From Agathobacter rectalis ATCC 33656 (GTDB taxonomy: Bacteria; Bacillota; Clostridia; Lachnospirales; Lachnospiraceae), in assembly GCF_000020605.1 (NCBI RefSeq), contig NC_012781.1:2915501-2979500 (forward strand): 64,000 nucleotides of DNA, read 5' to 3'. Position numbers and translations under genes: made by a program. The stretch's first letter is position 1. Every line of letters begins with the position of its first letter. This document shows, one piece after another, positions 24,597 to 34,350 of this stretch. The notes below the pieces were generated by a model. The model was not told the DNA's origin. It worked only from the letters and a program-made list of their open reading frames with translations, and did not search any database.

Positions 24597-25850
24597 TCAA
24601 AGCACCTCTTTTAACACTTCCTCAATCTCGCTCTTTGCTGCCTTGACAGAGCCCTGCACCATAACCGGCTTACCGCCGCCTCTGGCACCCAGCTTATTTC
24701 TCAGTGCTGCGGCAACTGTATTGCAGTCTGCATTCTTGCTTCCGATAATAAAGCTATAGCCCGCCTCATCATTTCCTGTAAAAAATGCACTAAAGCCACT
24801 ATATTTCTCCACAAGGCCATTGACGCAATTTCTTGCTGTATTCGTATCAATGCCGTCCTCAAACAATACTGCATTGTCCGTATCAGCAGGAAGCTCTGCA
24901 ACCTTATAATCCAAAAGCGCTGACTTTGCAGTGCCAAGCTCTGACTTAAGTGACTGGTTTACTGCCTTAAGCTTTGTGACGTTATCCACAATAGCCTCCT
25001 GATTTGTGGTAAATATCCCCATTAGCTCTGAGATAATGTCGCACTTTTGTCTGAAAGCCTCCAGTGCCCTGAAACCACAAAGGATGCTGATTCTGACGCC
25101 TCCTTTATAATTCTGATAATTCATAACCTTAAGCATGCCAATCTCGCCGGTGCGCTTCACATGCGGCGCACAGCATGCACACACGTCATACCCCGGCACT
25201 GTCACTATTCTGACCTGTCCTTCAATCTCGATTTTGCTTCTGTACTCCAGCTGCGCAAGCTCATCCCTTGACGGATATGTCACCTCTATCGGAATATTTT
25301 TTGAAATGGCTACATTTACCTCATGCTCCACCTCTGCTATATCCTCCGGTGAAATCACTCCACTGAAATCCATTGTCACTACAGAATCACTCAGATGAAA
25401 GCCCACATTCTCAAATCCAAACCTGCGGTGGACAATTCCCGAAAAAATGTGCTCTCCACTGTGTTGCTGCATATTATAAAAACGATGCTGCCAGTCTATT
25501 TTGCCCTGTACATGGACTCCTGCTGCAAGCTCCACTTTCTCCGGCTCAAATTCATTGCCGGTGATTTGCTTACCAGTTTCCTTTTCTGCCTCGCAGCAAT
25601 CATCTGCGGAAATATCCACCGTATGAGTAATGACTCCATTCTTAATCTGCACATCAACGACCCTGTAGCCACCAAGTATTCCCATGTCCGGGCTCTGTCC
25701 GCCCTCTTCCGGGAAAAATAAAGTCTGATTTAATATTATATCAAACTGCTTATCATCTGCCTTGTTCGGCTCGCAGGATATAATATCTGCCTCAAACTCC
25801 GTGGCATATGCATCCCTGTCGTATAGTTTAATTGTTTCTGTCATACTCAT
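24597..25850 (-). CDS. alanyl-tRNA editing protein (AlaX-like, long form)
   Basis: A 417-residue trans-editing protein that hydrolyses Ser- or Gly-tRNA(Ala) misacylated by AlaRS. It has the zinc/catalytic motif QQHSGEHIFSG (HxxxH) at about 132 and the second half CACCAPHVKRTGEIG (CxxxH). N-terminal and C-terminal parts match the AlaRS second domain and DHHA1 domain (GARGGGKPVMVQGS). So it is the type with a C-terminal tRNA-binding region. It stands alone, convergent to but. Confidence 0.9.
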   Translation of the reverse strand: MSMTETIKLYDRDAYATEFEADIISCEPNKADDKQFDIILNQTLFFPEEGGQSPDMGILGGYRVVDVQIKNGVITHTVDISADDCCEAEKETGKQITGNEFEPEKVELAAGVHVQGKIDWQHRFYNMQQHSGEHIFSGIVHRRFGFENVGFHLSDSVVTMDFSGVISPEDIAEVEHEVNVAISKNIPIEVTYPSRDELAQLEYRSKIEIEGQVRIVTVPGYDVCACCAPHVKRTGEIGMLKVMNYQNYKGGVRISILCGFRALEAFRQKCDIISELMGIFTTNQEAIVDNVTKLKAVNQSLKSELGTAKSALLDYKVAELPADTDNAVLFEDGIDTNTARNCVNGLVEKYSGFSAFFTGNDEAGYSFIIGSKNADCNTVAAALRNKLGARGGGKPVMVQGSVKAAKSEIEEVLKEVL

Positions 25851-25931
25851 ACTGCTTGTTCCTCTCGCTCTATATTCTTATGCATCATTGCTATGTCCTA
25901 TTATAGCGCATTCATAATTCATATGAAACCC

Positions 25932-27971
25932 CTAAATCTGGTTTCCCACAATCCTGTAGTATGCTCTCGAAGTAATCTTGAAAACAATATAGTATATGAC
26001 CATAAACACAAAAAGCGTAGCAACCATACAGATCACAATAAGCTTAACATCCGTCAGATTAAACATGACAAGCAGTCTGCGAAGCAGAGGAAATGCTGCT
26101 GCAAGATGACACGCTGCAAGGATAATCGGCAGGAAAAACACCATACGCACCTGCGAAGTAATGGATTTCTTCACCTCGTCATTGCTCATGCCTACCTTCT
26201 CCATAATCTCATAGCGTGCTTTGTCATCATAGCCCTCTGAAATCTGCTTATAGAAAATAATCATCACAGTAACCATAAGAAACATCGTTCCAAGGAATAT
26301 TCCGATAAAGAACAGTCCACCATACAATACATAAATCTGTTCTCTGTTTGCATCACGGCTTTCCTCATAGAAGCCTGACACATCTGATTTTACACTATTT
26401 TCCTCAAAATGCTTATCCAGAGCCTTTGCCACAGCAAGCTTATCCTCTCTGCTGCCATACAGATTATAATCAATTTCATTGTTGAGCATAGTCGGCACAC
26501 TATCCCCTCCCAGCGAGCTGTTCAGGTTAAATATCTCTGCAAGTGTTGCCTTGCTGTCTACCACTACATAGTACACACCACTATACATAGAGGACATATA
26601 GCTGTCTTTACTTACAGCAATTTTTTCTGCCGCAGCCACTTTAAATTCTTTGCCCAACAGATTAATTATATCGCCATTAAACTTTTCTGTTCCATAAACA
26701 GCCACCGAACCGGTATCAAGCTGTGGGATTTTTTTATTCAGACTCTCTTTAAAGCCGGTCTCCATCTCATCAATTTCATCTCCTGTGACAAAATACAACA
26801 GGGAAATATCGTTATCGTAACTTAACACCGGCTTAAACTCTGTCCCCTCTCTAAACACTGTCCAGCTAAAATAAGTGTAGCTTTTGCTGTCTTTAACATT
26901 ACAAGCAGAGTCAGCTATTATTTTATCCGAATCTGCAGCAGCTTCTTTAAGTGCATCATCCAGATTCACATCATCCGGCACTTCCTTATACCAGCTATAT
27001 ACGCTGATATCCGAAGGATATCTCTGCTTAAGTTCTCCCTCCATGCCCGCATACATACTCACGGTTGTGGAAACAACAACCAGCACCATTGTGGAAAGCA
27101 CGCATATACTCGCTAGTCCGCCAGCATTCTGCTTCATTCTGTAAATCATTCCTGAAACCGCCGCAAAATGCTTTTTATTATAGTAAAACTTCTTGTTTTT
27201 CCTGAGTGCCTTAAGTATCACAATGCTTCCTGAAATAAATAAAAGATACGTTCCGACGATGACAAGAAGCACTGCGACAAAGAACAGTGAAAGCACCTGA
27301 AGAGGGCTCTTTGTGGTAATCGCAATATAATATCCCCCGGCAAGACAGCCTAGTCCGATTAAAGCGATAAGCCATTTGCTCTTCGGCTCTTTCTCACCGA
27401 CATTGCCACCGCGAAGCAGCTCTATCGGATTAGCAAGCTTCACCTGCATCAGGTTATAGATGAGAGTAAGAAAATACAGCACTCCAAAAATAAGTATTGT
27501 ATTTACGACAGCGCCAGTAGATACAGCGAAATCAATTTGTGCTTTAATATTTATAATCCTATAAAGAAACATAATCATCAGCTTGGAAAATAAAATACCG
27601 GCTATGATTCCGGATACTATTGCTGCGAGTGCTACGGTAAGTGTCTCAATTATCAAAACTCTCGCGATATGACGCTTTTCCATGCCAAGAATATTGTATA
27701 TTCCTACCTCTTTCTTGCGCCTTTTGATGATAAAGCTGTTTGTATAAAACAGAAATATATATGAAAAAACCGCTATTGTTCCGCATCCAAGCCCCATTAT
27801 CGACGCCAGTGCATCCGCGCCCGGCACCTTGCCAAGTCCCTTTGAGTTGTTTAAAAACATCATCACATAAAACATGGCTATCATGACCATTCCCGATATA
27901 ATGTAAGGCATATAAAGAGTCTTATTATTTTTTATATTTGTAAATGCCAGCCTGCTATATATTTTATTCAT
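25932..27971 (-). CDS. BceB-type ABC transporter permease (FtsX family)
   Basis: From ATG 27971 the protein has 679 residues. It has ten membrane helices: one, then three (about 55-160), two near 195-250, one near 290, a large extracellular domain of about 210 residues, and three at the end. That arrangement is diagnostic of Bce-type peptide-antibiotic resistance and sensing transporters. It overlaps the ATPase gene by eight bases (ATGAATAA). Its usual two-component partners are probably those at 34351-36177. It would flag bacitracin-like or lantibiotic peptides bound to lipid II cycle intermediates; specificity is not readable. Confidence 0.9.
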   Translation of the reverse strand: MNKIYSRLAFTNIKNNKTLYMPYIISGMVMIAMFYVMMFLNNSKGLGKVPGADALASIMGLGCGTIAVFSYIFLFYTNSFIIKRRKKEVGIYNILGMEKRHIARVLIIETLTVALAAIVSGIIAGILFSKLMIMFLYRIINIKAQIDFAVSTGAVVNTILIFGVLYFLTLIYNLMQVKLANPIELLRGGNVGEKEPKSKWLIALIGLGCLAGGYYIAITTKSPLQVLSLFFVAVLLVIVGTYLLFISGSIVILKALRKNKKFYYNKKHFAAVSGMIYRMKQNAGGLASICVLSTMVLVVVSTTVSMYAGMEGELKQRYPSDISVYSWYKEVPDDVNLDDALKEAAADSDKIIADSACNVKDSKSYTYFSWTVFREGTEFKPVLSYDNDISLLYFVTGDEIDEMETGFKESLNKKIPQLDTGSVAVYGTEKFNGDIINLLGKEFKVAAAEKIAVSKDSYMSSMYSGVYYVVVDSKATLAEIFNLNSSLGGDSVPTMLNNEIDYNLYGSREDKLAVAKALDKHFEENSVKSDVSGFYEESRDANREQIYVLYGGLFFIGIFLGTMFLMVTVMIIFYKQISEGYDDKARYEIMEKVGMSNDEVKKSITSQVRMVFFLPIILAACHLAAAFPLLRRLLVMFNLTDVKLIVICMVATLFVFMVIYYIVFKITSRAYYRIVGNQI

Positions 27972-28731
27972 GCTTCTCACCACCTGTCGTAATCAGCATA
28001 AGTGCGTCCTGAATCTTCACATAGAGCTCGTCATTTGTAAGATTACCACGGTAAATCTGATGAAACACCTGACCGTCCTTTATGAAAAGCACCCTGTTGG
28101 CATGACTTGCAGCCTTTGTGCTGTGTGTCACCATGAGAATGGTCTGTCCGTCCTCGTTTATCCTGTTGAACAGCCTAAGCAGACTGTCTGTTGCCTTTGA
28201 ATCCAGTGCTCCTGTTGGCTCATCAGCCAAAATTAATTCGGGATTTGTTATTATCGCACGTGCCACTGCTGCCCTTTGCTTCTGTCCTCCTGACACCTCG
28301 TATGGATATTTATTAAGCAGCTTTTCAATTCCAAGCAGTGAAGCTATAGGTGCAAGCCTTTTTTCCATATCCCTATAGTCCACACCTGACAGCACAAGCG
28401 GTAAAAAGATATTGTCCTTCAGTGAAAAATTGTCAAGCAGATTAAAATCCTGAAATACGAAGCCCAGATGCTCACGTCTGAAGGCAGATATCTCCTTTTC
28501 CTTCAATGAGACAAGGTTCTTTCCATTTAAGAGTACCTCTCCCGCTGTCGGCTTATCAAGTGCCGCGAGAATATTTAAAAGTGTCGTCTTTCCTGAGCCG
28601 GACTCTCCCATGATTGCCACATACTCACCTTCCTCTACAGAGAAATTGATGTTTTTCAATGCCTGTACCTGGTTGCCACCAAATCTGGTGGTATATATTT
28701 TTTTGAGGTTACTTACTTCTAAGATTGCCAT
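27964..28731 (-). CDS. BceA-type ABC transporter ATP-binding protein
   Basis: A 255-residue ATPase of the MacB/LolD/BceA group with Walker A GESGSGKTT (about 41-49), signature VSGGQKQRAAVARA and Walker B LILADEPTGALD, with the ILMVTHS H-loop. The C-terminal tail (QIYRGNLTNDELYVKIQDAL) resembles BceA proteins. It forms a complex with the overlapping permease. The 266 bases upstream hold the promoter region; a pair TTACATTT at 28890-28925 may form a Bce regulator site but I could not confirm it. Confidence 0.92.
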   Translation of the reverse strand: MAILEVSNLKKIYTTRFGGNQVQALKNINFSVEEGEYVAIMGESGSGKTTLLNILAALDKPTAGEVLLNGKNLVSLKEKEISAFRREHLGFVFQDFNLLDNFSLKDNIFLPLVLSGVDYRDMEKRLAPIASLLGIEKLLNKYPYEVSGGQKQRAAVARAIITNPELILADEPTGALDSKATDSLLRLFNRINEDGQTILMVTHSTKAASHANRVLFIKDGQVFHQIYRGNLTNDELYVKIQDALMLITTGGEKHE

Positions 28732-28960
28732 TTCAATGCTCCTTCGCGATTATTTCTACAATGTTATTTAAGCTTATATTTTTGTTACATTTATTTTAAA
28801 TATGACGTCATAATCGGCTTCACAACTTACATTGTTGCCGCTTCATGTAATTATAATAACAAAAGACCGGAATGTATGCTATCGAATCAGCTTACATTTC
28901 GACCTCGTATCTTACATTTTTGTAAGAAATGACAAGGAAACTTAATCTGGAGTAGCAAAA

Positions 28961-28995
28961 AAGAGGATTGGCACAGATGTGCTGATCCTCCTTTT
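28961..28995 (-). terminator. terminator after the membrane protein at 28998
   Basis: Minus-strand hairpin with AGGAGGATCAGCAC paired to GTGCCAATCCTCT over most positions, followed by a T run. Confidence 0.7.
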
Positions 28996-28997
28996 AT

Positions 28998-29609
28998 CTA
29001 CAGATTTTTAATTACCTCAACTCTTGTGACAACGCCCTGCTTCACATTATCAACTCTGAGCGCACAATCCTGGTAATACACACAGGCTCCGATTGACACA
29101 TTTTTACCCTCATCCTGCAATTTTTCGCTTATCACATCTCTAAGCAGCTTTGTCTTTTCCTCCGGTATATTTGTTCCGGAAATAAAATTCGCCCTCGCTA
29201 CCGTCTGGCTGCCACGGCATATCATGTGGTCTGCCTCATCAAAGCTGCAGAAAAGGAATTTTCTGATGGCAAAAAGCGCCGCTATCGCACCTATTCCGAC
29301 AAGTGTCTCATATACATTGAGATGCTCCACGATCATCTGTCTGGCTGTCGCAAACAAAAGCACCTCTATGATCGTGCCCGGCTTATGAGTACAGAGCATT
29401 TTCACAAACTCCACGCCGATTGCAAGCGACATGATATATTCCATGTAATACTCCAGTTTAATTTTATCATGCCATATATCAAAAAAACACTGCCCTATAA
29501 GCTTTATAATAAGCACCACTATCACAAACACCAGTACTGCCGACAGAAAAAGTTCCACGTAGGCTGCTACATTTTTCATTGTTTTTCTCAGGAATTGCTT
29601 CATTATCAT
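28998..29609 (-). CDS. four-helix membrane protein, PsiE-like
   Basis: A 203-residue protein with four membrane segments in the first 118 residues (about 17-38, 53-70, 77-96, 98-116) and a soluble C-terminal domain of about 80 residues. The helix spacing resembles the phosphate-starvation-inducible PsiE family, while the tail (GSQTVARANFISGTNIPEEK) resembles transporter-associated ligand domains. Neither match is certain. GAGAGG precedes the ATG. Single gene with its own terminator. Confidence 0.55.
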   Translation of the reverse strand: MIMKQFLRKTMKNVAAYVELFLSAVLVFVIVVLIIKLIGQCFFDIWHDKIKLEYYMEYIMSLAIGVEFVKMLCTHKPGTIIEVLLFATARQMIVEHLNVYETLVGIGAIAALFAIRKFLFCSFDEADHMICRGSQTVARANFISGTNIPEEKTKLLRDVISEKLQDEGKNVSIGACVYYQDCALRVDNVKQGVVTRVEVIKNL

Positions 29610-29715
29610 TTATTCCTCTCTTTTTTAGTTACCGGCAATAATCTTTTTTATTGCAGTAATTTATTTTAATATCCTATGGAAATGATTATCATACTATTCT
29701 AATTTCATATATCTA

Positions 29716-29754
29716 AAAGCTCCCACATAATAGTCAAATTATGTGAGAGCCTTT
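29716..29754 (-). terminator. terminator of the fumarase block
   Basis: AAAGCTCCCACATAAT pairs with ATTATGTGAGAGCCTTT with one mismatch and one bulge. It lies about 110 bases after the fumarase beta stop. Confidence 0.8.
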
Positions 29755-29867
29755 GCGCGAAAATTATATTTTTTTATGTTTTCTCCCGCATTCTGCGGGT
29801 ATATATTTTGCCAGAATACTTTCATGGCAATTGGGTTCTAAATAAATTTGATACCAGGCTCCGGCAA

Positions 29868-30494
29868 CTATTTGATGAATCCTACCTGCTTGCAGATTTC
29901 CTCTGTTGCTGCATCCTTTTTCTTGTTGAACTCAACTTTCTGCTGCTCGAACCAGTTGTTACCCTCTGCATCTATAGATACGATAAGTGGGCCAAACTCT
30001 TTCACACGGCAGTTCCAGAGTGTCTCAGGCATTCCGAGATCTCTCCACTCTGCACGGACGATTTCCTCAACCTCTGTTGCGGCTACTACTGCATTTCCTG
30101 CCGGGAATACGCAGTGAATGGCACCGAACTCTTTACATGCACGCTCTGTATTCTCTTTCATACCACCTTTTCCGATGATAACACGTACGCCGGTCTCTTT
30201 TACGAACTCGTACTCGAATTTCTCCATACGCATACTTGTTGTCGGTCCAACAGATACCATCTCAAATTTGTCATTCTCGAGTGGACGGATGATCGGTCCT
30301 GCATGGAAAATAGCATTGTTTCTTACGTCTACCGGAAGCTCTCTTCCCTCCTCAACGAGACGTCGGTGTGCTACGTCACGGCATGTTGTCATGCTTCCAT
30401 TTAAGTATACAATATCTCCGATTTTTATTCCTTTAAGATCCTCTGCTGAGATTGGTGTTGTTAAAATTGTTTTTCCATTAATTCTCTCTACCAT
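29868..30494 (-). CDS. fumarate hydratase class I, beta subunit
   Basis: A 208-residue subunit of the two-subunit iron-sulfur fumarase/tartrate dehydratase family. It shows the beta-type swivelling domain with [26 protein letters not shown] and [15 protein letters not shown], followed by IIGKGGM. Together with the alpha subunit it interconverts fumarate and malate. Its start overlaps the alpha stop by one base, which ensures equal translation. Operon context is a dicarboxylate transporter upstream. Confidence 0.93.
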   Translation of the reverse strand: MVERINGKTILTTPISAEDLKGIKIGDIVYLNGSMTTCRDVAHRRLVEEGRELPVDVRNNAIFHAGPIIRPLENDKFEMVSVGPTTSMRMEKFEYEFVKETGVRVIIGKGGMKENTERACKEFGAIHCVFPAGNAVVAATEVEEIVRAEWRDLGMPETLWNCRVKEFGPLIVSIDAEGNNWFEQQKVEFNKKKDAATEEICKQVGFIK

Positions 30495-31393
30495 TATAAT
30501 TCCACCCCCGAATGTGTTGTGATTGTATAGTTAAGGTCCTTATCAAAAACAATGTGTCCGCGTCTGTGGCTCCAGCAGCCTACGTTTACGGCTACACCGA
30601 TTGTAGATGGATGACGGGCTGTGTTCTCGATATTTACACCCATTACTGAGTATTTTCCGCCCATTCCCTGAGGTCCAAGGCCGATAGCATTGATACCATC
30701 CTCGAGAAGTGTTTCCATCTTTGCAGCTCTCTCGTTCTCATTGTGAGATCCGATTGGACGCATGAGTGCTTTCTTTGATAAAAGTGCTGCTGTCTCAACA
30801 GATGTTGCTACACCTACACCTACCAGGAGAGGTGGGCATGCATTTAAACCATAAGTAGTCATAACATCCATTACGAATTTTGTAACTCCTTCATAGCCCT
30901 CTCCAGGCATAAGTACCATAGCTTTTCCCGGAAGTGTACATCCACCTCCTGCCATGTATGTGTAGATCTCACATTTGTCACTGTTTGGCACGATATCCCA
31001 GAATACTGTAGGTGTTCCTTTTCCAACGTTCTTGCCTGTGTTGTACTCATCGAAAGTCTCAACACTGTTGTGACGAAGAGGAGCCTCAAATGTAGCTTTT
31101 ACAACTGCCTCTTTTAAAAGTCCCTCAAGCTCATCAATAAGTGGGAATTTTGTTCCACATTTAACCCAGAACTGAAGTACTCCTGTATCCTGGCAGCTTG
31201 GGCGGTTAAGTTTTACCGCAAGCTCCTGATTTCTAAACATTGTATCATAGATTGTTTTTGAAAGAGGACTGTCCTCTTTGTCACGGAGTTCTGTCAGTTT
31301 TGCAATGACATCATCCGGTAATTTTTTTGCTATATGAGCGATAAAATTTGCCATATAGGTGGTAAGCTGTTCTACCTGTTTCTCGTTTGACAT
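30494..31393 (-). CDS. fumarate hydratase class I, alpha subunit
   Basis: The 299-residue alpha subunit carries the 4Fe-4S ligands: C67 in PSCQDTG, the cysteine in [11 protein letters not shown], and GGGCTLPGK as candidate, with the family motifs [11 protein letters not shown] and GLGPQGMGG. The cluster polarises the C2 hydroxyl of malate. As all members it will be oxygen-sensitive, which suits an anaerobe. It pairs with the overlapping beta subunit. The transporter gene lies 73 bases upstream on the same strand. Confidence 0.93.
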   Translation of the reverse strand: MSNEKQVEQLTTYMANFIAHIAKKLPDDVIAKLTELRDKEDSPLSKTIYDTMFRNQELAVKLNRPSCQDTGVLQFWVKCGTKFPLIDELEGLLKEAVVKATFEAPLRHNSVETFDEYNTGKNVGKGTPTVFWDIVPNSDKCEIYTYMAGGGCTLPGKAMVLMPGEGYEGVTKFVMDVMTTYGLNACPPLLVGVGVATSVETAALLSKKALMRPIGSHNENERAAKMETLLEDGINAIGLGPQGMGGKYSVMGVNIENTARHPSTIGVAVNVGCWSHRRGHIVFDKDLNYTITTHSGVEL

Positions 31394-31465
31394 AGTTTTT
31401 CCTCCTAATATAAATCTTGTAAATAATTAAATATTAATTTATTGTTTACCCACTCCCATCCGTTC

Positions 31466-32731
31466 TTATGGGAAGAACGGATAGAAAATCGGCAGTAAGA
31501 CCATACTTACAATGGTCGCCACTACTATAAGCGGAATACCGGCCTTTGCATAATCCTTGAAGGTGTATCCTCCGGCTGTAATGACCATTGTGTTGGCAGG
31601 CATACCGATAGGTGTGGCGTATGCACATGAACCACCGATAACACATGCCATAAGTACTGCACTCGGGTCAGCTCCAATCTCTGTGGCAATTGATACGCAG
31701 ATCGGAACCAAAAGTGCTGTGGTGGCGGTATTTGACATAAAGTTCGTAAGTACACAGCAAAGCATGAACACTACGAATGTGAGAACGTATGGTGATGGAT
31801 TTTTGCCAAGTATACCGATAACCGCTGTTGCGATTTCTTCGCCTGCCCCGGTCTCCTGAAGCGCCGCTGCAAGTGAAAGAGTTCCACCAAATAAGAAAAT
31901 GGTTTTCAAATCTATTGATTTAAGTGCGTTTTTCTCACTGATAACGCCTGTAATGATAAGGGCAAGTGCTCCGACACAGCCGATGACACAAAGCTTTATA
32001 CCAATCTTGTCCTCGAAAATCATTCCCAAAAGTGTAAGGATTAAGATAATCAATGACATCATCTGTTTCCATTTAGGCACATTTGAAAAATCCTTCTGCT
32101 CATCATATGAGCTTTCCGTACTGCCCTGCTTTTCAGGCAGGAATTTGTATCCTATAAATGCAAAGTACAGAATACCTGCTATAAGTATCGGAAGTCCTAC
32201 CTTTGCATACTCGAAAAATCCAAAGCTAAGTCCAATCTCTCCCATAGCTGATTGTGCTATGAGATTTCCCGGTGCACCGATGAGAGATAAATTTCCACCC
32301 ATGGCTGCTGCAAAAACAAGTGGCATAAGAAGTCTCGATCTCGAGTATCCTGATTTTGCTGCAATTCCGATAACTACCGGAATGAGAACTGCTGCAGTTC
32401 CTGTGTTTGAAAGTACTCCGCTCATCAGTCCCACAATCACCATGATTGCTATGATAAGCTGCCTCTCTGTTTTGGCGAAGTGTGTGACCACTCCTCCAAT
32501 TTTGTTTGCCATACCGGTTTCAAACAATGCTCCTCCGACGATAAACATCGCTACGAAAAGAATTACATTGCTGTCAATAAATCCTGAAAAAGCTGTTTTC
32601 CAATCCAGTACTCCTGTGATAACAAGACCGACGCATACTATCATGGATGTAACCCCAAGCGGAATCTTTTCCCACACGAACATCACAACGGCAAACAATA
32701 AGAATAAAAGTGTTATTGTTGCTGGACTCAT
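31466..32731 (-). CDS. SLC13/DASS-type sodium-coupled dicarboxylate transporter
   Basis: A 421-residue, 11-12-helix transporter. The SNTGTAAVLIPVVIG and SNTATTALLVPI repeats (SNT motifs) and ATPIGMPANTMV are the substrate and sodium sites of the divalent anion/sodium symporter family. Immediately upstream of the fumarase genes it most likely imports fumarate, malate or succinate. A TTGTATCCAA box 39 bases before the start could be a GntR/FCD operator. GGAGGAAAAT precedes the ATG. Confidence 0.88.
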   Translation of the reverse strand: MSPATITLLFLLFAVVMFVWEKIPLGVTSMIVCVGLVITGVLDWKTAFSGFIDSNVILFVAMFIVGGALFETGMANKIGGVVTHFAKTERQLIIAIMVIVGLMSGVLSNTGTAAVLIPVVIGIAAKSGYSRSRLLMPLVFAAAMGGNLSLIGAPGNLIAQSAMGEIGLSFGFFEYAKVGLPILIAGILYFAFIGYKFLPEKQGSTESSYDEQKDFSNVPKWKQMMSLIILILTLLGMIFEDKIGIKLCVIGCVGALALIITGVISEKNALKSIDLKTIFLFGGTLSLAAALQETGAGEEIATAVIGILGKNPSPYVLTFVVFMLCCVLTNFMSNTATTALLVPICVSIATEIGADPSAVLMACVIGGSCAYATPIGMPANTMVITAGGYTFKDYAKAGIPLIVVATIVSMVLLPIFYPFFP

Positions 32732-32769
32732 ATCATTTTCCTCCTCCGTTTAATATTTGATATTTGATA

Positions 32770-32779
32770 TTGTATCCAA
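32770..32779. promoter_or_regulatory. GntR/FCD half operator before the transporter
   Basis: TTGTATCCAA here is the exact reverse complement of TTGGATACAA at 34310-34319, and both resemble the TTGTATACAA-like sites of FCD-domain GntR regulators. It lies 39-48 bases upstream of the transporter start. Confidence 0.5.
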
Positions 32780-32800
32780 TTTCTGAGTTTAAGATATAAC

Positions 32801-32840
32801 AAAAAACCGAAATCGTCAATACCTTTTTGACAATTTCGGC
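32801..32840 (-). terminator. terminator after the GntR gene
   Basis: On the minus strand GCCGAAATTGTCAA pairs with TTGACGATTTCGG, followed by TTTTTTG. It separates the regulator from the transporter operon. Confidence 0.85.
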
Positions 32841-32911
32841 AATTTATATATATTCCACCTATTCAATTTGTGCATCTATTACAAGTAATGTGTTAAATTA
32901 GTAACTTATAT

Positions 32912-33556
32912 CTACACATAATATGTCAGCATATCATCACGACTACGCATGATATGCTCATACATCCTCCGCTGTGCAAGCTGCACATCATGAGCCTTGA
33001 TTGCTTCGTATATAGCCTCATGCTCCTTTATAGAAATGCCCGCATATTCCTCCTCTGTGACCATGCTGCCCATTGAAAGTCCGTTCCACAGTTCTGCGAT
33101 CATATTTTCCATCTTTTTATTGCCGGATGCTGCCCAGATTTCACTATGAAACTCACGGTTTAAATCCGCATATCTGCTATAATCTCCGGAAGCTGTCATC
33201 TCCCTTGCATCCAGGTATGACTGCTCTATCTTGCTGATATCGATATCAGGTGAAGCAGCAAAACCTGCACATGCGCCCTCGAGTATACCTCTAATCTGAT
33301 AGTGCTCCCTTATGTACGTCTCTGTAATTCCAAGTACTATTGCTCCCTTATTCGGTCTTAGCTTGATAAGTCCGTCATGCGCTAATATCTGAAAAGCCTC
33401 ACGCACGGGAGTTATAGATACATTAAGCTGCTGCGCTACATTTTCCAGTGTAAGATTTTCTCCCTCTTTTAGCTGTTTTGACAAAATTGCCTTGCGCAGC
33501 TCCGATGCTACACGCTCCTTCGCTGACGGAATCTTTATCGGTTTAAGTCCTATCAT
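32912..33556 (-). CDS. GntR family regulator with FCD domain (first)
   Basis: A 214-residue regulator with an N-terminal winged helix (ERVASELRKAILSKQLKEGE, then LNVSITPVREAFQIL at about 45-59) and an all-helical FCD domain with metal-binding histidines (LNREFHSEIW, KEHEAIYEAI, YEHIMRS). FCD regulators sense small acids. Its position next to the dicarboxylate transporter and fumarase suggests control by a C4-dicarboxylate. It lies on the same strand, separated from the transporter by a terminator. Confidence 0.88.
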   Translation of the reverse strand: MIGLKPIKIPSAKERVASELRKAILSKQLKEGENLTLENVAQQLNVSITPVREAFQILAHDGLIKLRPNKGAIVLGITETYIREHYQIRGILEGACAGFAASPDIDISKIEQSYLDAREMTASGDYSRYADLNREFHSEIWAASGNKKMENMIAELWNGLSMGSMVTEEEYAGISIKEHEAIYEAIKAHDVQLAQRRMYEHIMRSRDDMLTYYV

Positions 33557-33638
33557 AATTACTTTTTCCTCTTGTTATCTTTTAATTTTATATGCTTCCG
33601 AATCATCTGTCATTATTCAGTATAAAATAAGTCACCAA

Positions 33639-34289
33639 TTACCTGCTGCTTTCTTCCCTCTCTGCTATAACAGCCTCACAAAGACTTCCAAAATATTCTC
33701 CCAACAGTTCTCTGACAATATTTATATCCTTATCCGAATATGCCTCTGCTATTTTCGATAACAGCTCAAGTCTTCGCACATTTTCCCTGCCTGCTGCCGT
33801 CTCTTCAACCGCAAACCTGATATAGCACCAAAGACCATTTTCAAGAATATGTGTAAAATACTCGTTATGACTATTGGATATAATTGTCTCATGAAACTGC
33901 AGCTCTGCAGACAATTTTTCATTTATAGCAGATGGCTCATGTACGCAATTGGGCTGCTCACTGTTATCACTGACCGCTTTATCCCACAAACATATACCAG
34001 ACTGCAGCATGCCCTTTAACAGTTTTATCTCCACATCTGAAAGCAGCTCATAGATTTCCGTTATCACCTCGTCCGAAAAATCAGCCACCACCACATGCCT
34101 TGTTGCCAGTCTCTTTGCCAATCCCTGCGACTCAAGTATCTGCAATGCCTCCCTGATTGGTATTCTCGAATAACCGAGACTATCCGCAAGCTCTTCCTGA
34201 CGCAATGGCACTCCTGATGACATACGTCCTGATAAAATTTCATTCTGAATAGCTTCCGCTATATAATCACATACTCTTTTATTTCTCAT
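33639..34289 (-). CDS. GntR family regulator with FCD domain (second)
   Basis: From the ATG at 34289 it has 216 residues. The winged helix (YIAEAIQNEILSGRMSSGVP, LGYSRIPIREALQIL) is clear, and the C-terminal FCD part includes ELQFHETIISNSHNE with a ligand histidine pair. A TTG codon ten codons upstream is also possible but overlaps the presumed operator TTGGATACAA. Two FCD regulators in tandem may respond to the same or related acids; with the reverse-complement box before the transporter, one may regulate both. It has no clear ribosome site. Confidence 0.8.
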   Translation of the reverse strand: MRNKRVCDYIAEAIQNEILSGRMSSGVPLRQEELADSLGYSRIPIREALQILESQGLAKRLATRHVVVADFSDEVITEIYELLSDVEIKLLKGMLQSGICLWDKAVSDNSEQPNCVHEPSAINEKLSAELQFHETIISNSHNEYFTHILENGLWCYIRFAVEETAAGRENVRRLELLSKIAEAYSDKDINIVRELLGEYFGSLCEAVIAEREESSR

Positions 34290-34309
34290 AATATATATTA
34301 TATCTGATT

Positions 34310-34319
34310 TTGGATACAA
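34310..34319. promoter_or_regulatory. GntR/FCD box before the second regulator
   Basis: TTGGATACAA, 20 bases upstream of the ATG, reverse complement of the box before the transporter. Suggests autoregulation and shared control. Confidence 0.5.
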
Positions 34320-34350
34320 TTTCCAGTCAAACTTATTACACCGATTTATC

